Below the pieces are notes generated by a model. That model did not search any database. It was not told the origin of the DNA and saw nothing but the letters and a program-made list of their open reading frames with translations. A stretch of 64,000 nucleotides of DNA from Poriferisodalis sp965198245. Lineage in GTDB: Bacteria; Actinomycetota; Acidimicrobiia; Acidimicrobiales; Poriferisodalaceae. The stretch lies in the NCBI RefSeq assembly GCF_965198245.1, contig NZ_OZ240249.1, forward strand, positions 3,968,001-4,032,000, read 5' to 3'. A program made the position numbers and the translations under genes. Position 1 is the first letter of the stretch. Every line of letters begins with the position of its first letter. Below, in pieces: positions 1-8,465 of the stretch.

Positions 1-1194
1 CATGGCGAGGCCGAATCGCTCGCGCAGCACCTCGTCGACTGCGCGCACCATGAAGTCGACCACGGGCTGGGGCGTGTAGAACGCTCCGGCGTCGGCGCGC
101 AGCTTGCGGTCGTACTGCTTCAGAAACTCCTCGTAGAAGTGGATGACCGGGTCGCCGCCTTTCGCGGTCGTGCCGAACTGGTCGAGGATCGCTTCGACGT
201 TGCTGACCCGCAGATCAGCGATGAGATGATCGAGGCCGCTACCAGCCAGATCAAGCACGCTGGCCTCGTCATGCACCTGCTCGAAGAACGCCTCCAAGAA
301 TGGATTGGACAGCGGCACCGAGGAGTACACGGGCGAGGTGCCGAAGTCCTCCGGCGAGGTGACCCGGCTCGACAGCAATCCGTAGACGAGCGTCTGCGCG
401 CACATGTCGGCGAAGCGGGCCTCGTCCACATCGGCGATCAGCTGCGAGCGGACCGTGCCGAGCATGGCCGTGAACGGACCCGATCCCCCTTCGGCAGCCA
501 ACGCTTCAGCGATCTGGTCGCGGAGGTCGCTGGCGCAGGCAGCCATCTGCTCAGCCAGTCGGGAAGCAGTCGAGATAGCGGCACCGAGCGGCAGCTTGAA
601 CGCCTCACGCCATTGCACCGTCCATGCGTCCGCGATTGCCTGATCGTCGGCAGGCCATGCCAGGCGGGGCAGCAGTTCGTGATGCAGCCGCGCCAAGTGA
701 CGGTCGCTGCCTTGGCGAGGCCGCCACGCCAACGAGCGGATTTCGTCTGCACGCCCTTCGCGGTTCCACAGCGCCAGCAGATGCAGCTGCACCGTCTGGT
801 CACCTCCAGTGGTCACCACGAACAGCAGATTCTCGGCGTCCCAACGCGGTCGGTTATCGCCCGGTGCCCGTTGGCTCCGCCGGCGGGCGAATGCTTGGGC
901 CACACGGCGGAACTGAGTGACGGGCAGCCGTTCGCGGTCGAACTCGACAAAGAAGATGCCCCACGGCTGGTCGGCACTCAGCGGCCGCAACTGGCGCAGC
1001 CGTCGCAGGCTCGACATCTCAGCCGGATCGATGCCGACCTCGTCCGGCAGCCACTCCCACGTCAGGAGCTCTTCGTCCATGTCTGCGACATCGAGCGGCC
1101 AGTCGAGTTCATCGGCCAGGTATTCGAAAAGATCGGACTGGGTGCGGATACGCCGCAGCACGGCACCGCTCAGCATCGGCCGTGGCTCAGCCAT
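1..1194 (-). CDS. DNA N6-adenine methyltransferase, N-terminal 398 residues (runs off left edge)
   Basis: The start ATG (1194-1192) overlaps the TGA of the upstream helicase by one base (TGATG), so the two genes are translationally coupled. The open frame continues to base 1 without a stop. Most of the visible part is a helical specificity or spacer region without motifs I recognise. At about residues 346-380 there is a helical stretch (HFYEEFLKQYD) followed by GAFYTPQPVVDFM, the characteristic entry into the SAM-binding domain of N6-adenine methyltransferases of the type I / Eco57I / type ISP kind. The catalytic NPPY motif should lie beyond the window. Next to a PLD-SNF2 helicase it probably provides modification, or both target recognition and modification, in a restriction or phage-exclusion system. 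Function is inferred from the motif and coupling. Substrate specificity cannot be read here. Confidence 0.85.
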   Translation of the reverse strand, partial: MAEPRPMLSGAVLRRIRTQSDLFEYLADELDWPLDVADMDEELLTWEWLPDEVGIDPAEMSSLRRLRQLRPLSADQPWGIFFVEFDRERLPVTQFRRVAQAFARRRSQRAPGDNRPRWDAENLLFVVTTGGDQTVQLHLLALWNREGRADEIRSLAWRPRQGSDRHLARLHHELLPRLAWPADDQAIADAWTVQWREAFKLPLGAAISTASRLAEQMAACASDLRDQIAEALAAEGGSGPFTAMLGTVRSQLIADVDEARFADMCAQTLVYGLLSSRVTSPEDFGTSPVYSSVPLSNPFLEAFFEQVHDEASVLDLAGSGLDHLIADLRVSNVEAILDQFGTTAKGGDPVIHFYEEFLKQYDRKLRADAGAFYTPQPVVDFMVRAVDEVLRERFGLAM

Positions 1195-4100
1195 CAGTTC
1201 AACTCCATCCAGCAGTCGAGACGCGGACGTGGCGCGTCGGCCGGGACCTGGGCCACTCGTTCATAGCCATTGGCGATGTGAACGAGCACGCGACCGCGCA
1301 CCTTGACCAAATCGGCAGGGTCGAAACTGGTTCGGCGCGGAGTCTTCGGCATCGACCGGATGCTCTGAGCGATATCACCGATGTCATCGTCCGCCTCGTG
1401 AATCACATCGGTGTCGGCGTCGTAGAGGTACCAACGCGTTGACCCAGCTTCGAGGGTGAATGTGCCGGTCTCGGTGTCCAGTGCTGGCAGCGTGTAGCAC
1501 AAGAACACGCCGCGCACGCCTTCGTCCGCGTCGTCTTGAAGGGAGGCCGGGGTTCCGGGCAGCTTCGGATCGCGAGACTTCCAAGCCGGCAACTGTGAAT
1601 CACGCTCACGACCTGAGAAGGTCGCGCCCGGCAACGCTTCAAGGCGGTCGCTGAGGCCAGGGTGTTCGCGGAGCAAGTCCTGGTATTCCAAGTGCATCTG
1701 CTCAATCGACGTCACCTCACCCTCGTAGCCAGCATTGAACTCCCTGAGAGCCTCGTAGTCGTCTTGGGGCGTCAGAAGCTTGCGGCCCTCAATACCGAAG
1801 GTCTTCGAGATCAACAGCGTCTTGCCGCTCACCCGCCCGTACAGCTTCAAGATCCGGTCGAGGTCATCCGGCGGCAGGAAGTTCCAGAATTTCACTTCGC
1901 CACGTTCCGCACCGACGGCAGCGTTGTTGGCTTTGATCTGCTCTTCGATCGCGGGGTTCATGCGGCGATCCACGCGGCCGATGCGCTGCATGAGTCGCAC
2001 CGGATTCCAATGGATGTCGTAGTTGATCAACAGGGTCGCGTCCTGCAGGTTCAGGCCCTCGGACAAGACGTCCGTCGATACCAGGACAGTGATCTCCTCA
2101 CCCGGTTCCAAGTCGCTTGGCGAAGTGCCGTTGTAGTACGGAGCGAACCGGCGTATCGCCGCAGCACGCCGGGCTGAGGAGCCGCCATCGAGCTGCGCTA
2201 GTCCGGTGATGCCCGCTTCGCGCAGGTGCTTCGCCAAGTACCGGGCCGTGTGGGCGAACTCCGTAAACACGAGCACCTTGCGTTCCCGCACCTCATCGCT
2301 CTTCAGCAACTCGATGAGCCGGCGCAGCTTGTCGTCATCGCTGGGCTTGAACTCCTTGGTCTTGGCCAGGAACCCAGCAATGCGATTCAGGTCGTGCCGG
2401 ACCTCAACCAGGATGGCGGAGACGTCGTACTCATCGCGGTTCAGCTTCTCGGCTGCCTCTTCCCACTCTGGCGGAACGATGTCCTCGCTGTCTCCGTCGC
2501 CATCAGCTTCATCGTCATCGACATCGAGGCCAAGCTGTTGTTCCGGACGGAAGCCGATGATCTCAGCGTTGTCATAGGTCCATTGGTCGAGTTCGGCGCG
2601 TTCACGCGTCGTCTCGACGTTCGACCGCGCAAAGGCCAGCAGCTTGCGCATGAGCCTGTCGAGCGACAGGTGGAACGCGAAAACGCTGCTCTCGAAACGC
2701 TTCAGGAACATCGACCTGATGAGGCCGACCACTTGTCTCTGGCGATTCTCTTCCAGAGGATTGATGTCGGCGCTGTCGCCGATGTAGTAGTGCAACGGGT
2801 AGTAGATCGGCAGCGTGAACAGCGGGTTCTCGCGCTTGAAGGCCTCTTCAAACATGTCGAGCACTTCGCCGTACGACTTACGAATCGAATAGTCGGCGAC
2901 TTCGGGCTCCTGTCGGCGAGGGAACATCGCTGCGCTGGCACCCTGCGCGATTTGGCTTTGCTTGGCGTACACGCGGCTGCGCTGCACGACCAGCTCACGA
3001 GAGATCGCCCCTGTTCCGATCTTGCCGATGCTCTCATCGGCGAGCTCGAACAGCACCGGCTGGCCATCATCAGCGTCGCTGGGACGTCCTTCGAGCGCAC
3101 GTTCGACGTTGCGGAAGTGGGTAGTCAGGTTGTTGATCCCCAACGTCTGCGCGAAGTACCTGTCGTCCCCCGCGGTGAACAGCTCAATCATGTGGCGAAG
3201 GTCGGTAACGCGGTTGTTGATCGGCGTCGCTGTCAGCATGAACAGCTGCTTGTGCCGGTGAGAGGCGCTGCGCACCCCGGTGCGAGGGTCAGGCGCGCCA
3301 TGGATGAGATCGAACAGCCGCCAATAGCGCGAGCGGGTGTCATCGCCTCCCGGACCCTCGTACACGCCCTGACGACCACGGTTCCGGAAGTGGTGGGCTT
3401 CATCGACCACCACGGCATCGGCCAATCCGGCGATCCGCTCGAACCGTTCGGGGTAGTCGCCGCCACGACTCAGGTCGGTGTGAGCGAAGACCGCGAGGTT
3501 GGAAAAGTCAGTACCGCCACCCGCACCTCCGATGTGGCCGAGCCACTGACTTAGGTGCGGTATCCAAACACCCTCAACCGCTGCCTTCGGCGCGAACAGC
3601 ACGACTCGCTTTCCCTCGCGCAACACGAGGCGTTCGATGAGCATGAGGCCGACGAAGGTCTTGCCCAATCCGACGCCATCGCACAGGAATGCCCCGCCGT
3701 GCTGGCGGGCGATCTTCATGAGCGACCAGTACGCCTCGCGCTGGTATTGGTCGAGCTGGTCGAACACCTTGGATCCTGTTCGATCCCACTCGCCACCCGG
3801 AAGCTCATGGCCCCGGAAGTACTCGTGCAGCGCTTTGGCGTACACGATGAACGGCGTCAGTTCGGCGGTGTGGCGCCTAATCGTCTGCAGCACTTCGTCG
3901 GTGACCGGCTCAGCGCGGTCCCAGTGCTCATCGAACCAGTCCTGCAGCTGTGCGACCTCGGCCCCGACTTGCACTTGGATGTTCAGCTCGATATTTCGCG
4001 TGAGCCCCGGACGAGTGAAGTTGCTCGAACCCACCAGCGCCCTGGCACCGACCACATCGAGCTTGGAGTGTGTGATGTAGGCCTTGGCATGAAACTTCGA

Positions 4101-4541
4101 CTTGCGCAGGACACGGCACTCAATCTGGCCGCTCTTCAACGCCTGGACGATCCCGTCGACTCCTGCCAAGAAGGGGTTCTGGTCCTTCTCGCCCTCCAAG
4201 CTCCCGTCGAGACGGTCCATGCGTTCGGCGAGAGCCGTCGTGAAGGCCTGCTTGGTGCGCAGCGACACCTCCTCGCCCATGAGAATGCGAATTTTGTCGA
4301 GTTGCTGCCAGTGCCCGTCTAAATCGAGCAGTGATCCAATCTCGAAGAACCCGGTGGCAATGTCGAAGCTGCGCGAGATCTCGCACCACTGCCGCAGGTA
4401 CTCCAGCCCGGTCCAGCCCGACACCGAGTTGTCCACGATGAACAGCTCGCTGCCGTCGGTACCGCTGCTGCGCCTCCGAGCAAGACCACTCATCGGCGCG
4501 ACCATACCGGCGCGGTGCAACACGAATGGGCGAGTGAGCAA
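1194..4541 (-). CDS. PLD-domain SNF2-type helicase (putative phage-defence protein)
   Basis: About 1,115 residues. The N-terminal third is a phospholipase-D-like nuclease domain with HAK at 151-153 and GSSN at 171-174, the half-site signature of PLD nucleases found in restriction proteins. A superfamily-2 helicase follows: Walker A DGVGLGKT (288-295), DEAH (380-383), and in the C-terminal RecA lobe the SNF2-like STDVLSEGLNLQ and RIGRVDR motifs. The gene is coupled by TGATG to an N6-adenine methyltransferase. PLD plus SNF2 helicase plus methyltransferase is the ingredient list of DISARM-like and related defence systems, but here PLD and helicase are one chain and no DrmA/DrmB-like gene is visible. 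The listed start is TTG at 4541. ATGs at 4505 and 4493 are plausible alternatives and lose no domain. A gap of only 21 bases separates it from the upstream TolB gene. Confidence 0.85.
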   Translation of the reverse strand: MLTRPFVLHRAGMVAPMSGLARRRSSGTDGSELFIVDNSVSGWTGLEYLRQWCEISRSFDIATGFFEIGSLLDLDGHWQQLDKIRILMGEEVSLRTKQAFTTALAERMDRLDGSLEGEKDQNPFLAGVDGIVQALKSGQIECRVLRKSKFHAKAYITHSKLDVVGARALVGSSNFTRPGLTRNIELNIQVQVGAEVAQLQDWFDEHWDRAEPVTDEVLQTIRRHTAELTPFIVYAKALHEYFRGHELPGGEWDRTGSKVFDQLDQYQREAYWSLMKIARQHGGAFLCDGVGLGKTFVGLMLIERLVLREGKRVVLFAPKAAVEGVWIPHLSQWLGHIGGAGGGTDFSNLAVFAHTDLSRGGDYPERFERIAGLADAVVVDEAHHFRNRGRQGVYEGPGGDDTRSRYWRLFDLIHGAPDPRTGVRSASHRHKQLFMLTATPINNRVTDLRHMIELFTAGDDRYFAQTLGINNLTTHFRNVERALEGRPSDADDGQPVLFELADESIGKIGTGAISRELVVQRSRVYAKQSQIAQGASAAMFPRRQEPEVADYSIRKSYGEVLDMFEEAFKRENPLFTLPIYYPLHYYIGDSADINPLEENRQRQVVGLIRSMFLKRFESSVFAFHLSLDRLMRKLLAFARSNVETTRERAELDQWTYDNAEIIGFRPEQQLGLDVDDDEADGDGDSEDIVPPEWEEAAEKLNRDEYDVSAILVEVRHDLNRIAGFLAKTKEFKPSDDDKLRRLIELLKSDEVRERKVLVFTEFAHTARYLAKHLREAGITGLAQLDGGSSARRAAAIRRFAPYYNGTSPSDLEPGEEITVLVSTDVLSEGLNLQDATLLINYDIHWNPVRLMQRIGRVDRRMNPAIEEQIKANNAAVGAERGEVKFWNFLPPDDLDRILKLYGRVSGKTLLISKTFGIEGRKLLTPQDDYEALREFNAGYEGEVTSIEQMHLEYQDLLREHPGLSDRLEALPGATFSGRERDSQLPAWKSRDPKLPGTPASLQDDADEGVRGVFLCYTLPALDTETGTFTLEAGSTRWYLYDADTDVIHEADDDIGDIAQSIRSMPKTPRRTSFDPADLVKVRGRVLVHIANGYERVAQVPADAPRPRLDCWMELN

Positions 4542-4562
4542 CTACCTGCACTTGAGTATGAG

Positions 4563-6260
4563 CTAGTTGGCAGGGCACGCGGCTGGCATCAGGTCTGCAG
4601 CGAGAGCATCGGCGGCAGCCTGCGAGAAGGCGAGTACCTCGCCGTACACCCCCTCGCACTCGAACCACACGCCGATCCGTTCGGGACTGCGGCGGATGCC
4701 GGGCAATTCCGAATGCGGGTTCTCGATGACCTCAAAGAAGCGGCGCGGCTCGCTGCGCCCGAATGCGATCCAGGCCTCGATCGTCGTCTCGCCGGCCCGA
4801 CCCCGAACCGAGAACTCTGCTTCGACCGCAACTGAATGCTGAACGGCGACTACCTCGTACCCGGCCTCCCGCACGACCCCCTCGGCGACATCCAGCATCG
4901 CCCAGTACTCCGCCGAGCGGGCTGGTCTTGGAACCACGATCGAGTGCGCCCAGTGGCTGACAGGCGTGTCGGAGCTGTGGAAAAGCAGGCGCTGGCCGTC
5001 AGCGCTCCACCGCAGCGTCGGCACCACGGTGGGCGAAGCCTGCTCGAGACCCTCCACAGCAATCACATGCTGATCCCCGGGATACAGCCCCGGCAGGTCA
5101 CTGACCACGATCGTCGCTCTGCCGTCGAACCAGTCCCGGAATGCTGCGACTCGCGAACCATTCGGCGACCACGATGCACCGCGCCCCACTATGCCTGCGA
5201 GCCGCTCGAACTCGACGGCGTCATTGAGTCGCAACTGCATCAGCGAGCCGCCCGAGCGATAGCTGACCGATTCGCCATCAGGAGACCAAGACGGTGCGGA
5301 CTCGTGCTCACCGCCTGCAGTCAGCACTTGCTCGCTGCCGGTGTTGAGCTCCACCACCACGATGTACTGGTCGAATTGGCCCGTGGCTGACTCTTCGCTG
5401 GCCCGTGCTCGGCGCGAGAACGCGATCCGCGTCCCGTCGGGAGACCAGGCTGGGTCTTGGTCCAAGACCACACCGTCCGTGATCTGCGTGAGACCCAGCG
5501 CATCGGACTGAACGATGTAGATGTGACTCGCCCGCTCCCCGTCGACAATCGCTCCCTGCGAGAAAGCGATCCACCGGCCACTGGGTGACCACGCAGGCGC
5601 GCTCAGACCATGCTGAGCGGTGAGAAACGGTAGATCGCTCGTGCCATCGGCATCCGCCACCCACAGCGTGCTCCCAACCCGGAACACCATTCTCCGGCAG
5701 TCCGGCGCCCACGACAGGTAGTCAACGCCCTCCGGTTTCGTGCTGGCGAACCGCAGCGAAAGCTGGAATCGGGTCGCCGAAAAGCTGCCAGCACAGAATT
5801 CCGCAGGCGGACCAGGCTCATCGGACCGGATTCGGCTGGGGATGTACGGCTCCACTCCCGAGACCGGGTGCTCTGGTTCACCGAAAGCCCGCGACGGCTC
5901 CGCACCGGTTTCGTCGCCCACACCTGCGCGCTCGTCGCCTGAAATGTCCGGCTCCGGCGGCGCCGGTGTCTCCGATTCGGAGGTCGTCGCCTCCGGTGCC
6001 GCTGGATCATCGGGCAACGATCCGTCCGCGCTTGCGCCATCCACCGCTTCTGCCGTCTCGGCATCGTCAGCGCCCCGGCTTGTTCCAAGCTGCGAATTGA
6101 CAGCAACAGCGGCGACGAGCAGAGCGGCGGCGATCGTCGCTACCAGCCACCAGCGCTTTCGCGGCCCATCAGAGCCCTGCTCGATCTCGATGGTCGACGA
6201 CCCGCCGTCAGCCGGCTCCAGCGGCACGACCACCACCGGTTCTTCGCGTTCAGTCGGCAC
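4563..6260 (-). CDS. Membrane-anchored TolB-like beta-propeller protein
   Basis: 565 residues. A short acidic cytoplasmic N-terminus is followed by a KRWW-flanked transmembrane helix (about residues 35-55), an Asp/Glu/Ala/Pro-rich linker to about residue 150, and an extracytoplasmic propeller. At least four PD40/TolB blades can be read (PAWSPSGRWIAFSQG, DPAWSPDGTRIAFSRR, APSWSPDGESVSYRSGG, GASWSPNGSRVAAFRD). The C-terminal about 100 residues form a separate domain with one or two cysteines. This architecture resembles actinobacterial sensor or anti-sigma-like proteins, but no zinc-binding anti-sigma motif is present, so I assign no function beyond a probable protein-interaction or ligand-sensing propeller outside the membrane. 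It lies just upstream of the helicase-methyltransferase pair on the same strand and could be co-transcribed. The functional link is unproven. Confidence 0.8.
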   Translation of the reverse strand: MPTEREEPVVVVPLEPADGGSSTIEIEQGSDGPRKRWWLVATIAAALLVAAVAVNSQLGTSRGADDAETAEAVDGASADGSLPDDPAAPEATTSESETPAPPEPDISGDERAGVGDETGAEPSRAFGEPEHPVSGVEPYIPSRIRSDEPGPPAEFCAGSFSATRFQLSLRFASTKPEGVDYLSWAPDCRRMVFRVGSTLWVADADGTSDLPFLTAQHGLSAPAWSPSGRWIAFSQGAIVDGERASHIYIVQSDALGLTQITDGVVLDQDPAWSPDGTRIAFSRRARASEESATGQFDQYIVVVELNTGSEQVLTAGGEHESAPSWSPDGESVSYRSGGSLMQLRLNDAVEFERLAGIVGRGASWSPNGSRVAAFRDWFDGRATIVVSDLPGLYPGDQHVIAVEGLEQASPTVVPTLRWSADGQRLLFHSSDTPVSHWAHSIVVPRPARSAEYWAMLDVAEGVVREAGYEVVAVQHSVAVEAEFSVRGRAGETTIEAWIAFGRSEPRRFFEVIENPHSELPGIRRSPERIGVWFECEGVYGEVLAFSQAAADALAADLMPAACPAN

Positions 6261-6404
6261 TTGCGAACGCCTCCCGACCTCGCTCCCGGCCCAGCCCGCC
6301 GTGGCAGCTCGGGCAACGCACCACCATGGGCTTGACCGTACTTGCGCGTGCCCGCGAATGGTGTGGCGGAGGGGGTCTTGAAACGACCCATCTAGGGTGG
6401 ACGA

Positions 6405-7172
6405 GTGCCGAAACCGCTGATCGGGCTCGTCGGACGCCGACGCAAAGGATCACGAATCGGTGGCTTCCCGCCGGTGTTCACCGATGTCGACGTCGACCTG
6501 TACATCGCCCACTACGCCCAGGCCGTGAACGCCGCTGGCGGCATTGCGGTCTACCTGCCGCTCGACGCTGACCCCACAGACATTGCCCCCCGACTCGACG
6601 GAGTACTGCTCACCGGCGGCGAAGACGTGGCCGCGAGCCTGTACGCCGACCGGCTGGTCACCGAAGCTGGAGACGGGTCCGGTGCCAGCGCCGTGAGCGC
6701 CTTCGACACGCCGGACGACGCCGTCGTGCCAGACGGTCAGATTCCGCTGCGCGACGCCTTCGAGCTTGAGTTGCTCGACGCCGCCGTGACCGCCGACGTG
6801 CCGGTGCTGGGCATCTGCCGCGGCATCCAACTCCTCACGGTCGCGGCCGGCGGCACCTTGCACCCGGACCTGCCTGCTCACGCGTTCGTGGACGGACCTC
6901 CCGACGCCACGCCGCATGTCGTGACCACCACCGAAGGCAGCGAATTGCGGCGCCTGTACGGGCCGGAGGTCGCCGTGAACTCACTGCACCACCAAGCCGC
7001 CGACCAGCTCGGAGACGGCTACGTCGCCACCGCTCACTCCCCCGACGGGATCATCGAAGGCATGGAGCACGCCGAGTTCCCGATCATCGCCGTGCAATGG
7101 CATCCCGAGCTGATGACCGGAGCGCTGGCCGACCCCTGCTTCCGCTGGCTGGTCGATCACGCCAGCCGTTGA
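6405..7172 (+). CDS. Class I glutamine amidotransferase-like gamma-glutamyl-gamma-aminobutyrate hydrolase family (PuuD-like)
   Basis: 255 residues, GTG start. The nucleophile elbow is PVLGICRG with Cys138, and the catalytic His233 and Glu235 lie in the motif QWHPE. The N-terminus (PLIGLVGRRR) and the GVLLTGGEDV segment around residues 66-75 are typical of the peptidase C26 / PuuD family, which hydrolyses gamma-glutamyl amides such as gamma-glutamyl-GABA in putrescine breakdown. Length matches the family and all catalytic residues are present. No other putrescine-pathway genes are nearby, so the true substrate may be another gamma-glutamyl amide. It is transcribed divergently from the TolB gene and converges on the luciferase-like gene downstream. 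Confidence 0.85.
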   Translation: MPKPLIGLVGRRRKGSRIGGFPPVFTDVDVDLYIAHYAQAVNAAGGIAVYLPLDADPTDIAPRLDGVLLTGGEDVAASLYADRLVTEAGDGSGASAVSAFDTPDDAVVPDGQIPLRDAFELELLDAAVTADVPVLGICRGIQLLTVAAGGTLHPDLPAHAFVDGPPDATPHVVTTTEGSELRRLYGPEVAVNSLHHQAADQLGDGYVATAHSPDGIIEGMEHAEFPIIAVQWHPELMTGALADPCFRWLVDHASR

Positions 7173-7233
7173 CCGCTGCGTCTGGCCGGTGACCCAGCTC
7201 GGACGCCGGCTACGGAGAGTCCGGCGATAGCGA

Positions 7234-8262
7234 TCAATCGCCCCCGCCCTCGACGGCGGCGCGCACCCGCGGGATGACATTGCGAGCGAGCCGTTCGAGC
7301 GACGAGTTGAACAGCGACGGGGCCATGCCGGGCGAGGCACCCCAGGTGCACACGTCGGTAAGTCCGTAGCGCGTGATGAAGTCGACCAGTTCGGCGACGC
7401 AATAGTCCTCGTCGCCGACAATCCAATTCTGAGGAATCGCACCCTTCGTCAGATCAAACGCAGTGAACGTGTCGGGCGTCTCGGCGAAGAACTTGGCGTA
7501 CACCCCGAGCCGGTAACGCTCCGCTGGCTTGATCGGGTTCCACTCACGCTCGGCGTCGTCGGTCACGAAGACCGAGCGGATGATGCCCACGCGGTAGTCG
7601 TCGGGGTCACGTCCGGTCGACCGCAGCTCCGCCTTCCACGGATCCATCACCACCTCGGGTGCGCCCTGGGGCAGCAGATGCGTGTCGAAGCGAGCGGCCC
7701 GGACGGCCGCATTGGTACTCATGCCGGCAATCCACAGCGGCGGTCCGCCGGGCTGCACCGGTGCGGGGGTCACCAGCAGGTCGTCGAACTGGTAGCGCTT
7801 CCCATGGAAGCTGAACGGCTCGCCCTTCCACGCCAGCCGCAGGATCTGTACCAGCTCCTCGGTCAGCGACACCCGGCGGGACTGCGGGATCCCGAAACCG
7901 CGGAACTCGTGGGCCGCGTAGCCCATGCCGATGCCCAGCTCGATGCGCCCATTGGAGATGTTGTCGAGAATCGCCAAGTCTTCGGCGAGCCGGATCGGAT
8001 GGGCGAACGGTGCCAGCAGGATGTCGGTCGACATGCGAATTCTCGACGTGCGAGCGGCAACAGCGCCCGCTACCGGCACGAAGTTCGGCAGGTGGCCATC
8101 GTCGAGGAAGTGATGCTCGGTGAACCACGCCAGATCGAAGCCCAGCTCGTCGGCCATCTCGATCTGGTCGAGCGCCTGTGCGTACATCTCCTGCAACGAC
8201 ACCTCGCTGCCGGGCGGGCTGCGAAGATCGTGAACGACACCGAATCGGAGTGGCTGAACCAT
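7234..8262 (-). CDS. LLM-class flavin-dependent oxidoreductase
   Basis: 342 residues of a bacterial-luciferase-like TIM barrel. Diagnostic segments are the N-terminal FGVVHDLRSPPGSE, WFTEHHF near residue 47, the ILDNISNGRIELGIGMGY block near residue 100, and a C-terminal PQNWIVGDEDYCVAELV segment. Members use FMN or F420 to oxidise or reduce small organic substrates. The exact cofactor and substrate cannot be told from sequence. It is clearly paralogous to the gene at 60706-61767 (same FGIVHD..PPGS and SRRVSLTEE blocks) and more distantly to 17096-18349. It ends convergently with the PuuD-like gene and is divergent from the BVMO gene, with 203 bases between. Confidence 0.85.
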   Translation of the reverse strand: MVQPLRFGVVHDLRSPPGSEVSLQEMYAQALDQIEMADELGFDLAWFTEHHFLDDGHLPNFVPVAGAVAARTSRIRMSTDILLAPFAHPIRLAEDLAILDNISNGRIELGIGMGYAAHEFRGFGIPQSRRVSLTEELVQILRLAWKGEPFSFHGKRYQFDDLLVTPAPVQPGGPPLWIAGMSTNAAVRAARFDTHLLPQGAPEVVMDPWKAELRSTGRDPDDYRVGIIRSVFVTDDAEREWNPIKPAERYRLGVYAKFFAETPDTFTAFDLTKGAIPQNWIVGDEDYCVAELVDFITRYGLTDVCTWGASPGMAPSLFNSSLERLARNVIPRVRAAVEGGGD

Positions 8263-8465
8263 GGCCGGAGATTAGGGCCAAGCCGGCAAGCTCGGGCTGG
8301 CCGGCCCGCCGACGCCGTGCCGTCTGAAAATTTCCTAAGGCCCGTTCGACTATTGTGGGGAGGCAGATCAATCGAGCGCATTCGAGCGGGCCGGGACGGC
8401 TTCGCCGCTTTCAAGTCGTCCGATACGGCGACGCGCCGAGCGATTTCACCGGGGGGAATCCAGAC

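Noticed and set aside
139..4322. Long plus-strand frames opposite the methyltransferase and helicase genes
   Set aside because: Shadow frames of high-GC coding DNA. The minus strand carries recognisable motifs throughout.
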